Numbered from the stretch's first letter, positions 37,901 to 47,100 are shown. The stretch is 64,000 bases of DNA from Cristatella mucedo (GCA_009760855.2 WPIO01000003.1:11053001-11117000), one strand, 5' to 3'. Made by a program: numbers and translations. The notes: generated by a model not told the origin, from the letters alone.

Positions 37901-40456
37901 GTGACAGTTTACTGCATAAATATAATAAATAAAGCGACGAGTTCTGCTTAGCCTCTGCCTTTTATAAGTTGGTCGGTCGCGTTGACTTCTTTTGCATTGT
38001 TCTATTGGACCTGTTGCACATGTCTTCCATCTTCCTAATCGTATTGTATCTTGTGTAGCAGTCTGTTGCAGACCTGCTGCATAGCTGAGCACTAAGGAAG
38101 TGCCTTAAATGTATCAGCCCTGTGTGAGGATAGAGGCAGGGTATTGGGGTAAAGATGGCTTCCGATACTGCCACCAAGTGCAGCTGAAAACAGATTTCTA
38201 CGTGCCTACTACTGGCCGATCTAAGATGCTGCCTTGTTGATGTCGCTGCACGGAGCTGTAATAAACTTCGAGGTGATGGCCACCACCAAGACAGGAAGGG
38301 TGCTTTGGTAGTTTGTGGTGAGGAATTGCTCGAAACTACCCATAGCCGTACTGCTCAAGCAGGCATTCAGCCCACCATTGACTGCTGCTCTGTCTGTGTG
38401 AGCTTTCTAAATAAATATTTGACCAGCTGCCATTGCTGCAGATGATGTGCTAACACACACTTCTACGACTCTGGTCGCCTCGAAAAACCGTGTGTTGCCC
38501 AGACGGAGAGGGCAAGGGTAAGATTCTTAATACTTTCTTGGCAGTCGAGAGTGCAATCAAGCATAGCAGAGGGAGGTGAGGTGCTTGATGTAAAGTAAGC
38601 GCTCAAAAGGCAGATGTCGAGTTAGCGTTTATAAGGCAGAGACAGTAGGGAGTGGAATCCTATAGTTTTGGTCGTCACAGGCTTAATGCCTGAGGAGCAA
38701 CATCTACTAAAGATAACGTTGACGATTCTTCAAAGTTTGGTTAAAAGTTGAGCAGTGTGAGGGCAGATCCTTCTGCACACAGCAACTAGTCTGCTGCCGT
38801 CAGATCGAGAGAGACCATGGTTAATCAAGAGTATGATCATGTTGGTATGAGCAGGTTTCTTGGCACTGCCGTGGCTCCTGTACTCACTCATACTCGTCTC
38901 AAGGGACCGTCGTCATAGCCCACGGGCTGAAGTATCACTGCTATGCCAACACCACCGTTTTTCATTTTTCCCACATGAAACACTCGCTGAGCAGGATTTG
39001 CAACCATGCTTGGTGACCTTAAGGATTTTTATGTGGGCCAGCCTCTTCAAGCCATACGATGGTAGAAACGGTGCTTAGGCACATGCAGCCCCATTTTTAA
39101 TTCTACAAAGCTGCCGAATAGGTAGCTAGTGACACTCAAGTCAATAGGAAATTTTGAACCCGCCTGTTCAATTCGGGTCGGTATGGCCTCCGATACCTGC
39201 GGCTTGGTATAGGAGCCATCGACGGCCCGATGTCCTGCGCCGTGCCTGGTCGTCTGTAGCCCGGTTCGGGTCGCGTTCGTAAAGTGGTGATATGGCAGCT
39301 ATTCTGTTGACATCAGACCAGATGCATGCTGAATTTTTGCCAGTTGCAGGCTGTTAAGGGCCCAGACCCGAATAAAAGGATTTGCAGTAATCTAGATGTG
39401 GAATTCACAAATGCATAAGCTAGTTTAGTTGCTGTATGCCATGCGAGAAAATCACCCTATATCATTATAATGCATAGCCTTACCCTATATCTTATATTTG
39501 TCGAAAGTCTTAAGGCCATCCGTTTTGTCAGGCAAGCATAGATTTTTTGTGCTTAAATTTATAAACTGCCGCCTCTGATCATCAAAAATGCAGGCAAACA
39601 ATTTTTTTACAGGATTCCAATCAAGCAGCACATCAATCTGATTTATTATTTATCAAAGAAGTAACACTGAAGTTCAAACAGTACACAGAACCCTAACCTC
39701 TTGTATCTTCCTTAGCAATTCCATTATAATAATGTTGCATTTCTCGCGGTTGTAATATATACTGTTGCCTTTACTCATGGTTGTAATATTCTGATACAAA
39801 TTTTGGCTCGACTATGTCTAGTGGGCTGTATTTACGCATATTCATTTACTAAGGCAGGATCGTTAGTAAGCCCGCTGATTCCGTGCATCGAGTTCCCACG
39901 TATCATTGGGATCGAGTTCTGGTACAATTGTATTTTATTGGATTGCATAATGCTTACCGATCCGGTGTCTTGATAATTGAAACATGTCTTATCAACTGCT
40001 TATATATCATACTGTTTTGTTGCAGCACTACATCGCAGGCCATTGAGATCGGGAAAAGGATGCAGGCCAAGTTCACTCTTCTAACTCATTTTAGTCAGAG
40101 ATACGCCAAGGTACCAGTTATTACCGAATCATTTACAGATACTGTCGGCATAGCATTCGATAACATGAGGGTAAGTACTGATCGGATTAAGACGTTCTTA
40201 TGATACTTATGATATATGAGTGTTTCCAATTCAAAATCATATCTCTAATGGTTGCATGTACATCACCGTTTTTCAGGTCGGACTGGATTCTGTGCATCGC
40301 CTCGGACATTTCCGACCAGCACTCCAGACAATATTTGCTGAGAGCTGTGCAGAAATGGAGGAACGGGCAGTCAAAAGGAAGATCCAGAAGCTTCGATCCG
40401 AGGGCGTTGAGCCAGAGGATATATTCAAGAGGATGAAGGGAGGCAAGGTTGAGTGA
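1740..40456 (+). CDS. ELAC2: Long-form tRNase Z (ELAC2), about 21 coding exons
   Basis: ELAC2 is the zinc-dependent endonuclease that removes 3' trailers from precursor tRNAs in nucleus and mitochondria. The spliced reading gives about 771 residues (human about 826). It has the long-form layout: a degenerate N-terminal beta-lactamase half that keeps the flexible arm, and a catalytic C-terminal half. Diagnostic stretches appear in the expected order: [94 protein letters not shown] and [11 protein letters not shown]. Nearly all junctions have GT-AG borders with matching phase; exons 13/14 and 16/17 are not fully resolved. Introns reach 8.5 kb because of repeat insertions. The stop at 40454-40456 lies 386 bases from the convergent stop of the PIDD1-like gene. 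No interrupting stop was found, so the gene looks intact. Confidence 0.93.
2046..6198 (+). other. ELAC2 intron 2, content
   Basis: A 4.1 kb intron with gtatac donor and tttgcag acceptor. The stretch 2046-3600 and the stretch 5170-6190 show no gene or clear repeat; both are AT-rich with scattered short shadow frames. The middle (about 3630-5165) is a LINE copy described separately. Confidence 0.6.
3630..5165 (+). mobile_element. LINE copy, family A (L2/CR1-like), decayed, 5'-truncated
   Basis: This is a 5'-truncated non-LTR retrotransposon in sense orientation in ELAC2 intron 2. Broken reading frames contain pieces of a reverse transcriptase: a remnant of the first catalytic block ([13 protein letters not shown] near 3812-3850) and [15 protein letters not shown] at about 4193-4237. 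The C-terminal segment around 4560-4860 is also readable in pieces. The family's noncoding 3' end follows (about 4960-5130) and closes with an imperfect hairpin and a TTA-rich tail. The YADD region is mutated here (tat gcg gat tac near 4073-4084). Family clade is inferred from these motifs; it is dead. Confidence 0.8.
6480..6680 (+). mobile_element. LINE family A, 3' end only
   Basis: Matches the last part of the 3630-5165 copy: the segment near gtgcttcctttgcagca, the agcacctagaaagatattt hairpin arm, and a (ATT)n tail at about 6650-6675. No coding remnant. Confidence 0.7.
6885..7195 (+). mobile_element. LINE family A, 3' end fragment
   Basis: The noncoding end of family A, from the ttgcatcacgacatctactg stretch through the tail hairpin to an ATT repeat at about 7173-7196. 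It lies 200 bases after another fragment of the same kind in the same intron, so these are two separate insertions or a tandem remnant. Confidence 0.72.
8618..8765 (+). mobile_element. tRNA-derived SINE copy
   Basis: A 150-base unit beginning with a diverged tRNA-like head (ctaaggggcttccacttcacg ... gtacaagtcctgcagcaga) followed by a body ending gccactaaggccccttc and tatataaatgag. The same layout recurs at 15165, 17805, 27810 and 30830. The box B equivalent is degenerate in this copy. Confidence 0.55.
10310..10435 (+). mobile_element. LINE family A, short 3' tail
   Basis: Contains atgcctagaaagagatttggttct (hairpin arm) and a tail in which ACACAC is followed by (TTA)n. Lies in ELAC2 intron 5. 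Confidence 0.65.
12360..12690 (+). repeat. Unclassified dispersed repeat, copy 1
   Basis: The stretch cttgtatcccaacttgtcga through ctgcttgttttacagg (about 12368-12558) has a reverse-complement counterpart at about 37380-37580, and the neighbouring tacagcaaaatttttctaac stretch (12630-12690) has a same-strand counterpart at about 37300-37375. No coding capacity is seen. It may be part of an uncharacterised nonautonomous transposon. Confidence 0.5.
14965..15095 (+). mobile_element. SINE-like unit, second type
   Basis: Shares ggtggtggtt, a diverged tRNA-like stretch, then tggcatatgtgaagtgcc and gctatacaaatgaattat with the unit at 60395-60510. The two occurrences in unrelated contexts show it is dispersed. 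The closing ctatacaaa(c/t)gaattat resembles the end of LINE family A tails, which suggests a SINE using that LINE. Confidence 0.5.
15165..15335 (+). mobile_element. tRNA-derived SINE with clear box B and AT-repeat tail
   Basis: The head reads ggtgctcacccttcacgacg then a good RNA polymerase III box B, GGTTCGAATCC, at 15210-15220, followed by tgcaatgggc, a body ending ttaaggctctcctagtgct, and an (AT)n tail at 15300-15330. The tRNA-like half shows the SINE's origin. Inserted in ELAC2 intron 8. Confidence 0.72.
15365..15760 (+). pseudogene. Tc1-like transposase fragment (first half)
   Basis: The translation shows typical Tc1/mariner transposase pieces in order: [47 protein letters not shown] and VKSGGGIF, after which a stop replaces the usual tryptophan-glycine. 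The position normally held by the first catalytic aspartate (WSDESKF in relatives) reads WTEDSKF, so that residue is glutamate. The frame shifts before 15541. The second half of the transposase is absent; a poly-C run follows at about 15861. Nonfunctional. Confidence 0.78.
16160..16204 (+). repeat. 22-base tandem duplication
   Basis: The unit acatatatgtcctacaaagatt occurs twice in direct succession within ELAC2 intron 8. Confidence 0.85.
17805..17960 (+). mobile_element. tRNA-derived SINE
   Basis: Begins ggtggcacactaggttaggcgg (A box-like), has box B GGTTCGATTCC at 17861-17871, then the same body as the 15165 copy: tcctttattgc, gcaagcggtggggatagac, ttaaggctcttctgccgctat. The best preserved tRNA-like head in the window. 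It starts ELAC2 intron 10's repeat cluster. Confidence 0.75.
18235..21090 (+). mobile_element. LINE copy, family B, endonuclease plus reverse transcriptase, decayed
   Basis: A sense-strand copy of the same element found reversed at 21890-24730. The first part (18235-18700) encodes an apurinic-type endonuclease remnant ([30 protein letters not shown] near 18520). The reverse transcriptase follows in pieces (DVSAACDVA-like region missing; AAFDT near 19880; FYAGDNQLF near 20110, with the active YADD reading YAGD). The 3' region ends around 21090 with the same noncoding stretch as its partner. Frame-breaking changes are everywhere, including a 51-base tandem duplication at about 20399-20500 and AT-rich slippage at 19370-19470. 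Confidence 0.8.
21120..21620 (-). mobile_element. Tc1/mariner-like 3' half, copy 1
   Basis: On the minus strand this shows the end of a Tc1-like transposase: a diverged SPDLNxIE block (the catalytic glutamate region) near 21540, followed by a TPVADLFS stretch near 21420-21450. A 17-base unit (ctactggtgtgggcc) is repeated three times at 21440-21490, inside the coding remnant. The outer end carries the sequence gtatggccactgctactgtgg shared with the copies at 35985 and 41945, probably the transposon terminus. Confidence 0.65.
21890..24730 (-). mobile_element. LINE copy, family B, best preserved copy
   Basis: Antisense to ELAC2 in intron 10. Reading the minus strand from 24730 down: endonuclease C-terminal part ([32 protein letters not shown]) at 24527-24156, a linker at 23952-23473, then a reverse transcriptase in three overlapping frames (23457-22484). 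It contains [33 protein letters not shown], the intact YADD in [10 protein letters not shown], and [15 protein letters not shown]. The C-terminal domain, with [13 protein letters not shown], is at 22350-22015. Several frameshifts kill it. Motif order is that of L2/CR1-group elements with one endonuclease-RT open frame. No start region is seen, so it is 5'-truncated. Confidence 0.87.
25463..40456 (+). CDS. ELAC2: ELAC2 exons 11-21 (catalytic half)
   Basis: Exons: 25463-25601, 26575-26648, 26782-26997, 28166-28324, 29438-29607, 31189-31297, about 35685-35748, 35817-35943, 37118-37196, 40026-40170 and 40277-40456. Zinc ligands are present: HMHADHH in exon 14 and histidines in THFSQRY of exon 20, with the SGDTMP aspartate in exon 18. 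The PNKERN loop that reads the tRNA discriminator end is in exon 13. Two junctions need care. Exon 13 to 14 is in phase only if the donor is gtcaag at 26993 rather than the stronger gtatgc at 26998. Exon 16 to 17 leaves an unmatched phase with the obvious sites, so a small exon or shifted donor may be missing. Exon 14 has DCGED where most relatives have DCGEG. The C-terminus ([15 protein letters not shown]) is the expected charged helix. Confidence 0.9.
27498..27556. repeat. Near-perfect 26-bp inverted repeat (hairpin)
   Basis: Left arm 27498-27523 and right arm 27531-27556 pair over 26 bases with a single T/C difference that forms a G-U pair in RNA; the loop is tcgttgc. It sits in ELAC2 intron 13 away from exons. 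Nothing else around it is recognisable as a transposon end. Confidence 0.9.
27810..27935 (+). mobile_element. tRNA-derived SINE, diverged
   Basis: Has ggtgtaaggtgctcaccc, a box B-like gggtttaagttctgcag, and the body tattgccgattgcaattggg, then gcgatataaaagtcagct, all shared with other SINE copies in the window. Confidence 0.65.
28685..28826 (+). repeat. 72-base tandem duplication
   Basis: The unit starting gtgataactttgtatattga occurs twice with a 72-base period and almost no difference between copies, so the duplication is recent. Lies in ELAC2 intron 14. Confidence 0.9.
30040..30505 (+). mobile_element. LINE family A, 3' end with longer coding remnant
   Basis: Begins within the end of the reverse transcriptase frame (ttttcggaatctaattgttt) and continues through the noncoding end to the agcacctagaaagatatttg hairpin arm and (ATT)n tail at about 30470-30505. 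Lies in ELAC2 intron 15. Confidence 0.75.
30830..30925 (+). mobile_element. SINE fragment (body only)
   Basis: The stretch cctttattgggcgttgctggt through aagagggcgttgaatcaga matches the body of the SINE at 17805. The tRNA-like head is missing. Preceded by an AAT microsatellite at about 30785-30806. Confidence 0.5.
31735..33130 (-). mobile_element. LINE copy, heavily decayed, antisense in ELAC2 intron 16
   Basis: On the minus strand, remnants of a reverse transcriptase are legible: [20 protein letters not shown] at about 32500-32430 matches the first catalytic block, with its key residues altered. Further pieces run to 31780. No tail hairpin is visible. Older than the other copies by the density of breaks. 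Confidence 0.6.
33175..33290 (+). mobile_element. Possible diverged SINE head
   Basis: The sequence gttagagcgatcgactcaaa followed by gggccgggttcattcccag looks like a tRNA A-box and B-box pair at tRNA spacing. No matching acceptor stem is seen, so it is read as a SINE head and not as a tRNA gene. Confidence 0.4.
33590..35315 (+). mobile_element. LINE copy, family A, decayed
   Basis: Parallel to the copy at 3630-5165 but reaching further 5'. An upstream block reads [20 protein letters not shown] and [19 protein letters not shown] (33700-33910), the conserved region before the RT core. The core (34080-34450) and the C-terminal region (34640-34990) are broken. A deletion has removed much between FLKLDDDK (34520) and the STAFQLHNxAK-type block. 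It ends with the usual hairpin arm and a short (TTA)n near 35300. Confidence 0.78.
35985..36365 (-). mobile_element. Tc1/mariner-like 3' half, copy 2
   Basis: On the minus strand the stretch at 36345-36290 carries a diverged Tc1 catalytic-glutamate block. [14 protein letters not shown] follows at 36260-36220. The outer end (gcagtatggctgctgttcct) matches the termini of the other two copies. The first half of the transposase is missing, as in both other copies. Confidence 0.65.
37290..37580. repeat. Unclassified dispersed repeat, copy 2 (rearranged)
   Basis: The first part (37300-37375) matches 12630-12690 on the same strand. The second part (37380-37580) matches 12360-12560 on the opposite strand. 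The two parts are therefore joined in a different relative orientation from copy 1. Confidence 0.5.
38690..39080 (-). mobile_element. Possible LINE endonuclease remnant
   Basis: On the minus strand around 38950-38990 the frame reads [17 protein letters not shown], similar to the GGxAIxV block of the LINE endonuclease, and upstream pieces are vaguely similar. No RT is attached. Weak. Confidence 0.3.
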
Positions 40457-40841
40457 ATGCATTAAAATAAGTGAGTACACCATTCTTGGCAGTGTTTCCG
40501 ACCCTTTTTATTCTCACAGAAAACTGAACTGCCCGAGTCAAAAATCTAAACAAAAATATAGAAAATCCAATTTTCCAAAAACACTACGAACAGTTCAAGA
40601 CAAGCATGATACACGCTTGGCACCTACTTGATTCAGTAATGCAATCTTCGTGGAAATGGGGATTGATAAAAATTAAATTAAAAAGTCCGATTGCCAACAT
40701 AACATTTCATGCAGTGACGGCATAGTAGCAAAACTCATTAACATAAAGAGTAGTACCAGCCTACTGACTTTAAAAAGAGATGCGTATTGGATCCTAGAGT
40801 GAGGGTTAAAGGCTGAATGAAAGTCACATCGAGATGGGAGC

Positions 40842-41168
40842 TTAAAATATTCGGCCACCACCACTACCGAGAAGATTGCCAGCTCCTGGAGAGCCTCCAG
40901 ACCTCTGGTGGTAGACACAGTGAGCTCTTGCCACTGAGTTAAGGCCACTGTCCGTAAGTGCTATGTAAAGAACCCCATACTTGCACCTCGTGGGGAACCG
41001 CTCTTTCCACTTAAGCAGCATCTGGTAAGCGCACTCACGCATATCCTTGTGGGCTGCGTGCTCGATGCAGTTAAGGTCCTCCTCGGGCACACTGAGGGTG
41101 CGTCCAAGTGACTTCCAGTTTTGATTGATGAATTGCGATATTTTCCACATCTCACTGGTTTCCAGGTC
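40842..41168 (-). CDS. PIDD1: PIDD1-like last exon: second death domain
   Basis: Preceded by acceptor ccctttgcag and by exon 7 (43085-42913, a basic KRKTKRRR stretch then Ser-rich). Reads MWKISQFINQNWKSLGRTLS, EEDLNCIEHAAHKDMRECAY and QMLLKWKERF, then YIALTDSGLNSVA. This is the canonical death domain of the PIDD C-terminus, the surface that in PIDD1 binds RAIDD. It ends at a stop after a Gly/Ser tail. Confidence 0.83.
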   Translation of the reverse strand, partial: DLETSEMWKISQFINQNWKSLGRTLSVPEEDLNCIEHAAHKDMRECAYQMLLKWKERFPTRCKYGVLYIALTDSGLNSVARAHCVYHQRSGGSPGAGNLLGSGGGRIF

Positions 41169-44100
41169 CTGCAAAGGGAAAAAATGCACTGCTCACTGAT
41201 TGGCGCTAGCACATTAGTGCTGTGCACAGCAAGCAACTACTGTAGAACTGTGTAACTTAAGAACATGGGTGTTCTGTTTAGCCTCTGCCAGCCTGGTAGC
41301 ATAGTCGCAAGCTTTCAATGCTGAAAAGAAAATTATCCTGCTTGTTAGCAGAGCAGCAGCAATACGATCCCGACTAATGTGCCAAGCTGGTATACAAGCA
41401 CTCAGAAGCCATATGTCATTATGGCAAGTGCTAAGCAGTACATCTGGTTGTAACAATTGACCCCCGGCCTTAATCAAAACTGATTTCTGTGCATCTGGCT
41501 GGTTCAGTTTGCGCAAGCAGTCAACGCTTATGACCTAGTTTATTGCATCGTTGCTATCGTTGACCCACGATACTGTTAGAGACGTGCGGCAGCATCGAGT
41601 TGCTCGTCGAATATACAGTGGTGTGCACGACAGCTCACAACAACAACAATACTAATGTATTTATATAGTACTCTGAGAACAATTTCTTTCTAGGCACGTC
41701 ACATAGATTGGAAAAGAAGCATATAAGCTGAGAAGCAGCAATAACACGATTTCACTCTCTATAAGCATATATGCAGGATAGTGCACACGGACAAAACTAC
41801 TTGCTGTTCGAACCAGGTGGTTTTTTCCAGCTTTGCATTCTCAAGACACCACTCTAATGCCCCAGAACGCATCACACTGCATCATTATTTTATTGTATTA
41901 TTCAATTCTGATAATTGATGTGAATTACTCAAGTCTCAAAAAATCGCATTATGGCCGCACTTGCTGTGGCTGCTAGGACAAATAGCAGGATTTTCTATGA
42001 CGCCAGGCATACCAAAGTTGGGCACACCACGTGAAAATATGCATTGACAGACCAAAAACTAGTGCACATGCTTTTGATATGCATGCTTTTAGTGTGATGC
42101 CACTGCACCACGACTCGTTATGACCCTAATCTGGTCATGCATTGAGGACACCAGCTTCTGCATTTGTCTCTTCTGCACATTCTACAGAGCCTGAATTTTA
42201 CTGAAAAGGTCGGCTACAGATGTAGGCCGAAAACTAGCCTCGGCTGCTTGTCTGTATCGTACCATAAACGTTCTGTGGCAGAGATCGGCAAACTTTTCGG
42301 ACTACTAGGCCACTTCAGGAGGTCAAGAAGGCACACACACTAGGCCAGAAGAAACCGCGCCCACTCCGTCGGAGTGGCTGGATCTGGCCTAAAGGGCGGA
42401 GTTTGCCGACCTCTGTTCTACGATGTTCCGATCAGGCGTCTGGCAACACATTTACGCACACACACGCGTACACACATGCATGCACACGTATGCACACAAG
42501 TCTTTGTCAACAAAGTACTTCACTGGGCTGACATTGCACTTAAGGTCTTTATCTTGCTGTCAGATACAGCCACCCACGATGGAGTATTTGAGCTTTGAAA
42601 TCCAGCTTGCCTGACCAACAACAACTTTGAGTAAAGTACCTTTTTTGACAAATCCTCTTTGGTGCGATACGGTGGCCCACCCATACAATTTTTACGGGAC
42701 AATATCAGAGGAGACGACTGAGACTGTTAGCCAGATAAGTGAAGTCATGAAGAACCATGCTGCTTGCAACGTTAGTATGCCTGACATCAATGAAAATCCT
42801 CTCATTATTGCCCGAATGGAGAAGCAGCCACTGCAGCTGCTAGCCGTACTGTGAGGATTTGTTTGCAACTCTGTGTATATCTCACGAGTTGCTTCCCTGT
42901 CAAACTTATTACCTGTTTGCAGCTGCGGTTGGTCGATTCTTCGTGTATTGATGAATATTCACTGGACAGGCTGTCGGATATGTCTGACCGCCGACGCTTG
43001 GTCTTTCTTTCACGACCATCCGTCCCAGCAGCGGCTGCGCCTGGCAGCGGACGCTTTCTGTTTGGGGTGCTACTCCTGCTAGGTCCTAAGACAAGCGACG
43101 CTCGGGATGACGGAACGACAACCGATACGGCTGCCCAGCGAGCTAGTTGAAACGACAGGGCGGCCAAAGAAACGCTGGCAGCCGGGCCTCTGACGTCACT
43201 GCAAAGCTGCGCGGTATGCGGGCCGGCAGGTCACCACTATTCTCGGAAGCAGCAACTGCCTCTGCTGCCACGAGCAAAGACGTACCGGGCGACGTGCCGT
43301 CCGAGAGGCTGTCCTCATCGTCCGTGGTCGGCCTGAAGCCGCCAGAGCCACTGGAGCGGTTCAGCGTTCGCTTGCTGCTGCCGCCACTGCCGGCATCGCT
43401 GCTCTCGGGCGAGCTACCTCGCTGCGGCTCTCCTCCGACGCGGAAGTCGCGGCCGACGCGGTACAGTGCCTGCATGAACTCCTGAGGTGTGCCTGCAGCG
43501 GGCCAAACGTCGTGCGGTCGTCGAGGGCCACCCTGCAGGTGGGCCACACTCGTTCGCCGCACCCCCACCAGGACGCCTGCGGCTTGTGCTGCAGCGTACC
43601 TCCTCGAGCCTGAAACGCTCCCATCATCATGGCGAATGGGTCGGTGGTGCTGGCCAGCTTGTTGCGTATCTCGTGTGAAGTGAATCCCAGGTGTCTCGCA
43701 AACACTTTCCAGTTGTCGTCGCTCGTCACGTTGAGCATGCCTGCAAGCGGACGGCAAGCACAGTGCCGAGTGCTCGTCTGATTCGCAGCTGCCCAGCTCT
43801 GCTGCAAGTGCTGCTGCGGGCGGCACAACGCGAGCAGAGCGCGCGTGACACGTACTCGCCAGCTCCCTGGTGGCCGTCAAGGACCAGGCATCTGCTGCAT
43901 CCATGATGAGCTCGCCTTCCATGCTGCTCTTGGTCAGATTAAACTCGAAGATGTTCTCCTTGTGGTCTTGCGCAACTCGCTCCACGATGCACTTTCCCAA
44001 GACGCCTTTCTGGACGACTTCGCCCTAGAATCAAACCATGCCAAGCTCGGTTGCAACACGAAATAAGGGGGGGGCATAGGATGTCATCGGGCTTCAAACA

Positions 44101-47100
44101 AAAGCAGCGTCTCGGGCGTCACTTACCTTGTATATGCATGCAAACTGCTTCTCAAACTCCATGCCGTGAAAGTCGACTTCCTCTTTAGTCAGGCTGGGAT
44201 CTTCACCGTGGAGTGTGTCGGCTTCGAAGTCTTGCGACACCAGGCGAATTACGATTGTCCCTGCAAAAGGCAGCCTTAGAGTGCACTTCTACAAAAAGCT
44301 TCACGTAACGGGCACACCATTGCCGTAAGAGGCAACTTTTTAGTAGGATTTATTTTACTTTTATGCTGTTTTACTTTCATCAAGCAACTAATCAGTAACC
44401 GTAGGCAGCTCAAGTGCATATGCGTTCAAGGGTGCTGCAGACAGAGTTTCCGGTTGGGCCGCCGACAACCTTTAAATGGTCCGGGCATGTTCTTTCACGG
44501 TCAGCTTTTTCCGCCGCTGTAATACTATTTGGCTGTCCTGTCAGCCAAGTCGCCGGGCCGAAACTTGACCACGATCAGGCTATCGCTGCTATCGCTGCCT
44601 TCCCTTTCAGTCAGTCTCTCTGTGCTCCTCCCTCGTGTGCTCAGCACGTGCGTCAGCTCTAGCGCAGCCACCTGCTGCTGCTTGGCGTACACCTACCGCG
44701 TCCTATTTCAAAGCCTCGTCAGAGCGGCCTGCAGCAATCGTGCTGCTCCAGTGCACTGAGCAAGAGGGAGACACTATTGCCGTGTCCAGGCGTGTGTGCG
44801 TGCACTTGTGCGGGCAAGCATTCATGCGGCGACCGACACGCCCGATCGCTTAAGCCGCGACGAGCCGACGTAATCCTCACCGGGCCTGACGAACTTCGGC
44901 TTGAGGCTGCCGCCGACGCGATGCTTGTAGTTGCCCATCTCGGGCAGCTTTTTGTCGCTGCGGTAGCAGATCACCTCGAGGCCGAAGCTGCGCGCGCTGC
45001 TGCTCTCCTCCATCATTGCCTGGCACATCATGAGGAAGCGTATGCGCGGGTAGACGTACGACACGCCGATCTTCGCGCCATGCACGGCGGTAGCCACCAT
45101 GTCCCACAGTGCCTTGTACCAGGAGAAGTGGCGCACGGCGAAGGAGATGGTGACGCCGCCGCCCTCCTTGCCGCGGTCCTCGACCTCGTAGGCGACGTCG
45201 CAGCGCTGCCAGCGCGCCGGCTCGCCCTCGCCCGTCGCCGAGCACCAAACGGTCAGCGAGCGTCGCGGGTCGAGGCCGAAGCGCTCGCACACGAGCCGGC
45301 AGTCGGGCAGCGGCAGGCGCACGCGGACGTCCCGGCGGAACTGGCAGGCGTGAGGGCTGAGCAGTACGATGGGCGTGGCCAGAGCGGCAGCGGCCGGCAC
45401 GTGTGGCAGCTGCTGCGAGCTGCTGCATCCGGTGCCGGTTAGCTGCTGCAGCGGCGGCGGCGGCTCGTCGTCGTAGTAGACCTTGATGCTGGCCTCGACG
45501 TCCGCTGCCAGAGCACCGCTCGGGAATAGCACCTCTACACCGGGCACTCCCGGCACGACGATACGCCCGCCGCTGCGTGCACTGACCCGCTTCGTTGCAC
45601 ACGGGTACGGGCTGGAGATGACGGCAGTGAACATGCTGAAGTGCCGTGCACGTATGACCACCTGTTAAGTAGGCGAGTTTGCATGCGTTAGACCAGTGTA
45701 TCGCCACCCCGCGAGCCCCTATAATGCGCACGCCATCCAAATGCGACCAAACGATGCTAGAAACACGAGGTTTTGCAAATATGGCAGAGGGAGCTTAGAA
45801 ATGCAAGCCACCGGTTCGGGAACAGACGTTTAACAAATAAGTCCAAGTGAGCCGGGCTCACCAAAGCGCTAAAACTAGCTGCCGGCTCTGCATGTGCACC
45901 GACATGCATACCAGCATCCCTCTTCCGGCCGCACTTGCCCTCTCCCTCCCTGTGCTGTGAGCCCTTAGCAAGCTGCTGGCACCACACCAGTCAGATGACA
46001 GGAGCCAATGTTAACCTCCATCAAGGTGAGGGCGAGTTCAGACAGGCTGGTGCCGTTCACTGTGCAGCTACAGCTCTGGGCCAACCAGCGCCTCTGCACA
46101 TTTCGGCTAGGTCTGTTGCTAGATGGCACTCACCCTTTCGAGATGGACACACAAAGTTTTTCAGACTGGCACGACGAACGCATTCGTCTATGACCAGGCA
46201 GCGACCGAGCAGGCAGGAAGCCGTACAAAACTGCTCGCATCTGCCACTGCAAACTACCTGACAGCAGCTGTGGCCACGGTCGTAACACGCACCCTGGAGG
46301 CGGCGGTGGCGCGCACAGCCGCTGCGATGACGAGGGCTCCCAAGGGGACTCGGAGAGCACCTGACCTAGCCAGTGAGATAGAGCTTAACGTGGCTGAACT
46401 ATTGTGTACATACGCATCGCCTCCGTTGAGGTTAAGGCAACCGTTTGACAACAATCAAACGACACAGGCTGCGATGCTGCAGGGACTAGCTGACTGTCCG
46501 TGGTGACAGCCAGCGCACAGGTCTTTGGGTGAGGGTGGGACACCCCAGGTAGTTACATGCGACTGCTGGGTAGGCACACTGGAGCACCTGCTGACTGACG
46601 GCACGGTGCCGAACGATCGGTGGCTAACCCTCTTCGATCGCACCCGGGTTCTCGGGGCCTCAACAAGCTGGGCCTCGGCCACAGGTTGGTCCCACCCAAC
46701 CCCTGGCAGCCAGTGCCTAGCTGGTCGTCGGGCGGGTCATCAGCTGACGAGCAAGCCAAGTACAGGGAGAAGGACCAGGCTGCTCAAGGGCTAGCCCACT
46801 GACAGGGCCAGGCAAGCAGAGCATCAGGACCGAATCAACCACGTGACTGCAAGAGCACCAGCTAGGAGCGGTATGCGCGCATGCTTGAGCCTGAACGAAC
46901 GACTACACGAATGAGCTTCCAACAGCTAAGAGTCTCTGCGTGTCTCTCTGTGTGTGTCTGTCTGTCTTTGTTGTCTTTCTCTGCATGTTTGCCAACGGTG
47001 GTGTGCCGGCGGCCTGGCAAGCAGGCGCTCAGTGAGGCAACATGCAGCCGGGGCTAGCCTGATGCAAGCGAGATCGCACAGACGCAGTCGACAGAGAGAG

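Noticed and set aside
44777-45442. Long plus-strand open frame opposite the PIDD1-like exon 2
   Set aside because: Alanine- and arginine-rich shadow of a GC-rich coding exon; the minus strand carries ZU5/HFS motifs and good splice sites.
44877-45740. Long second minus-strand frame overlapping exon 2
   Set aside because: Arginine/alanine-rich shadow without motifs; runs through the acceptor at 45662.
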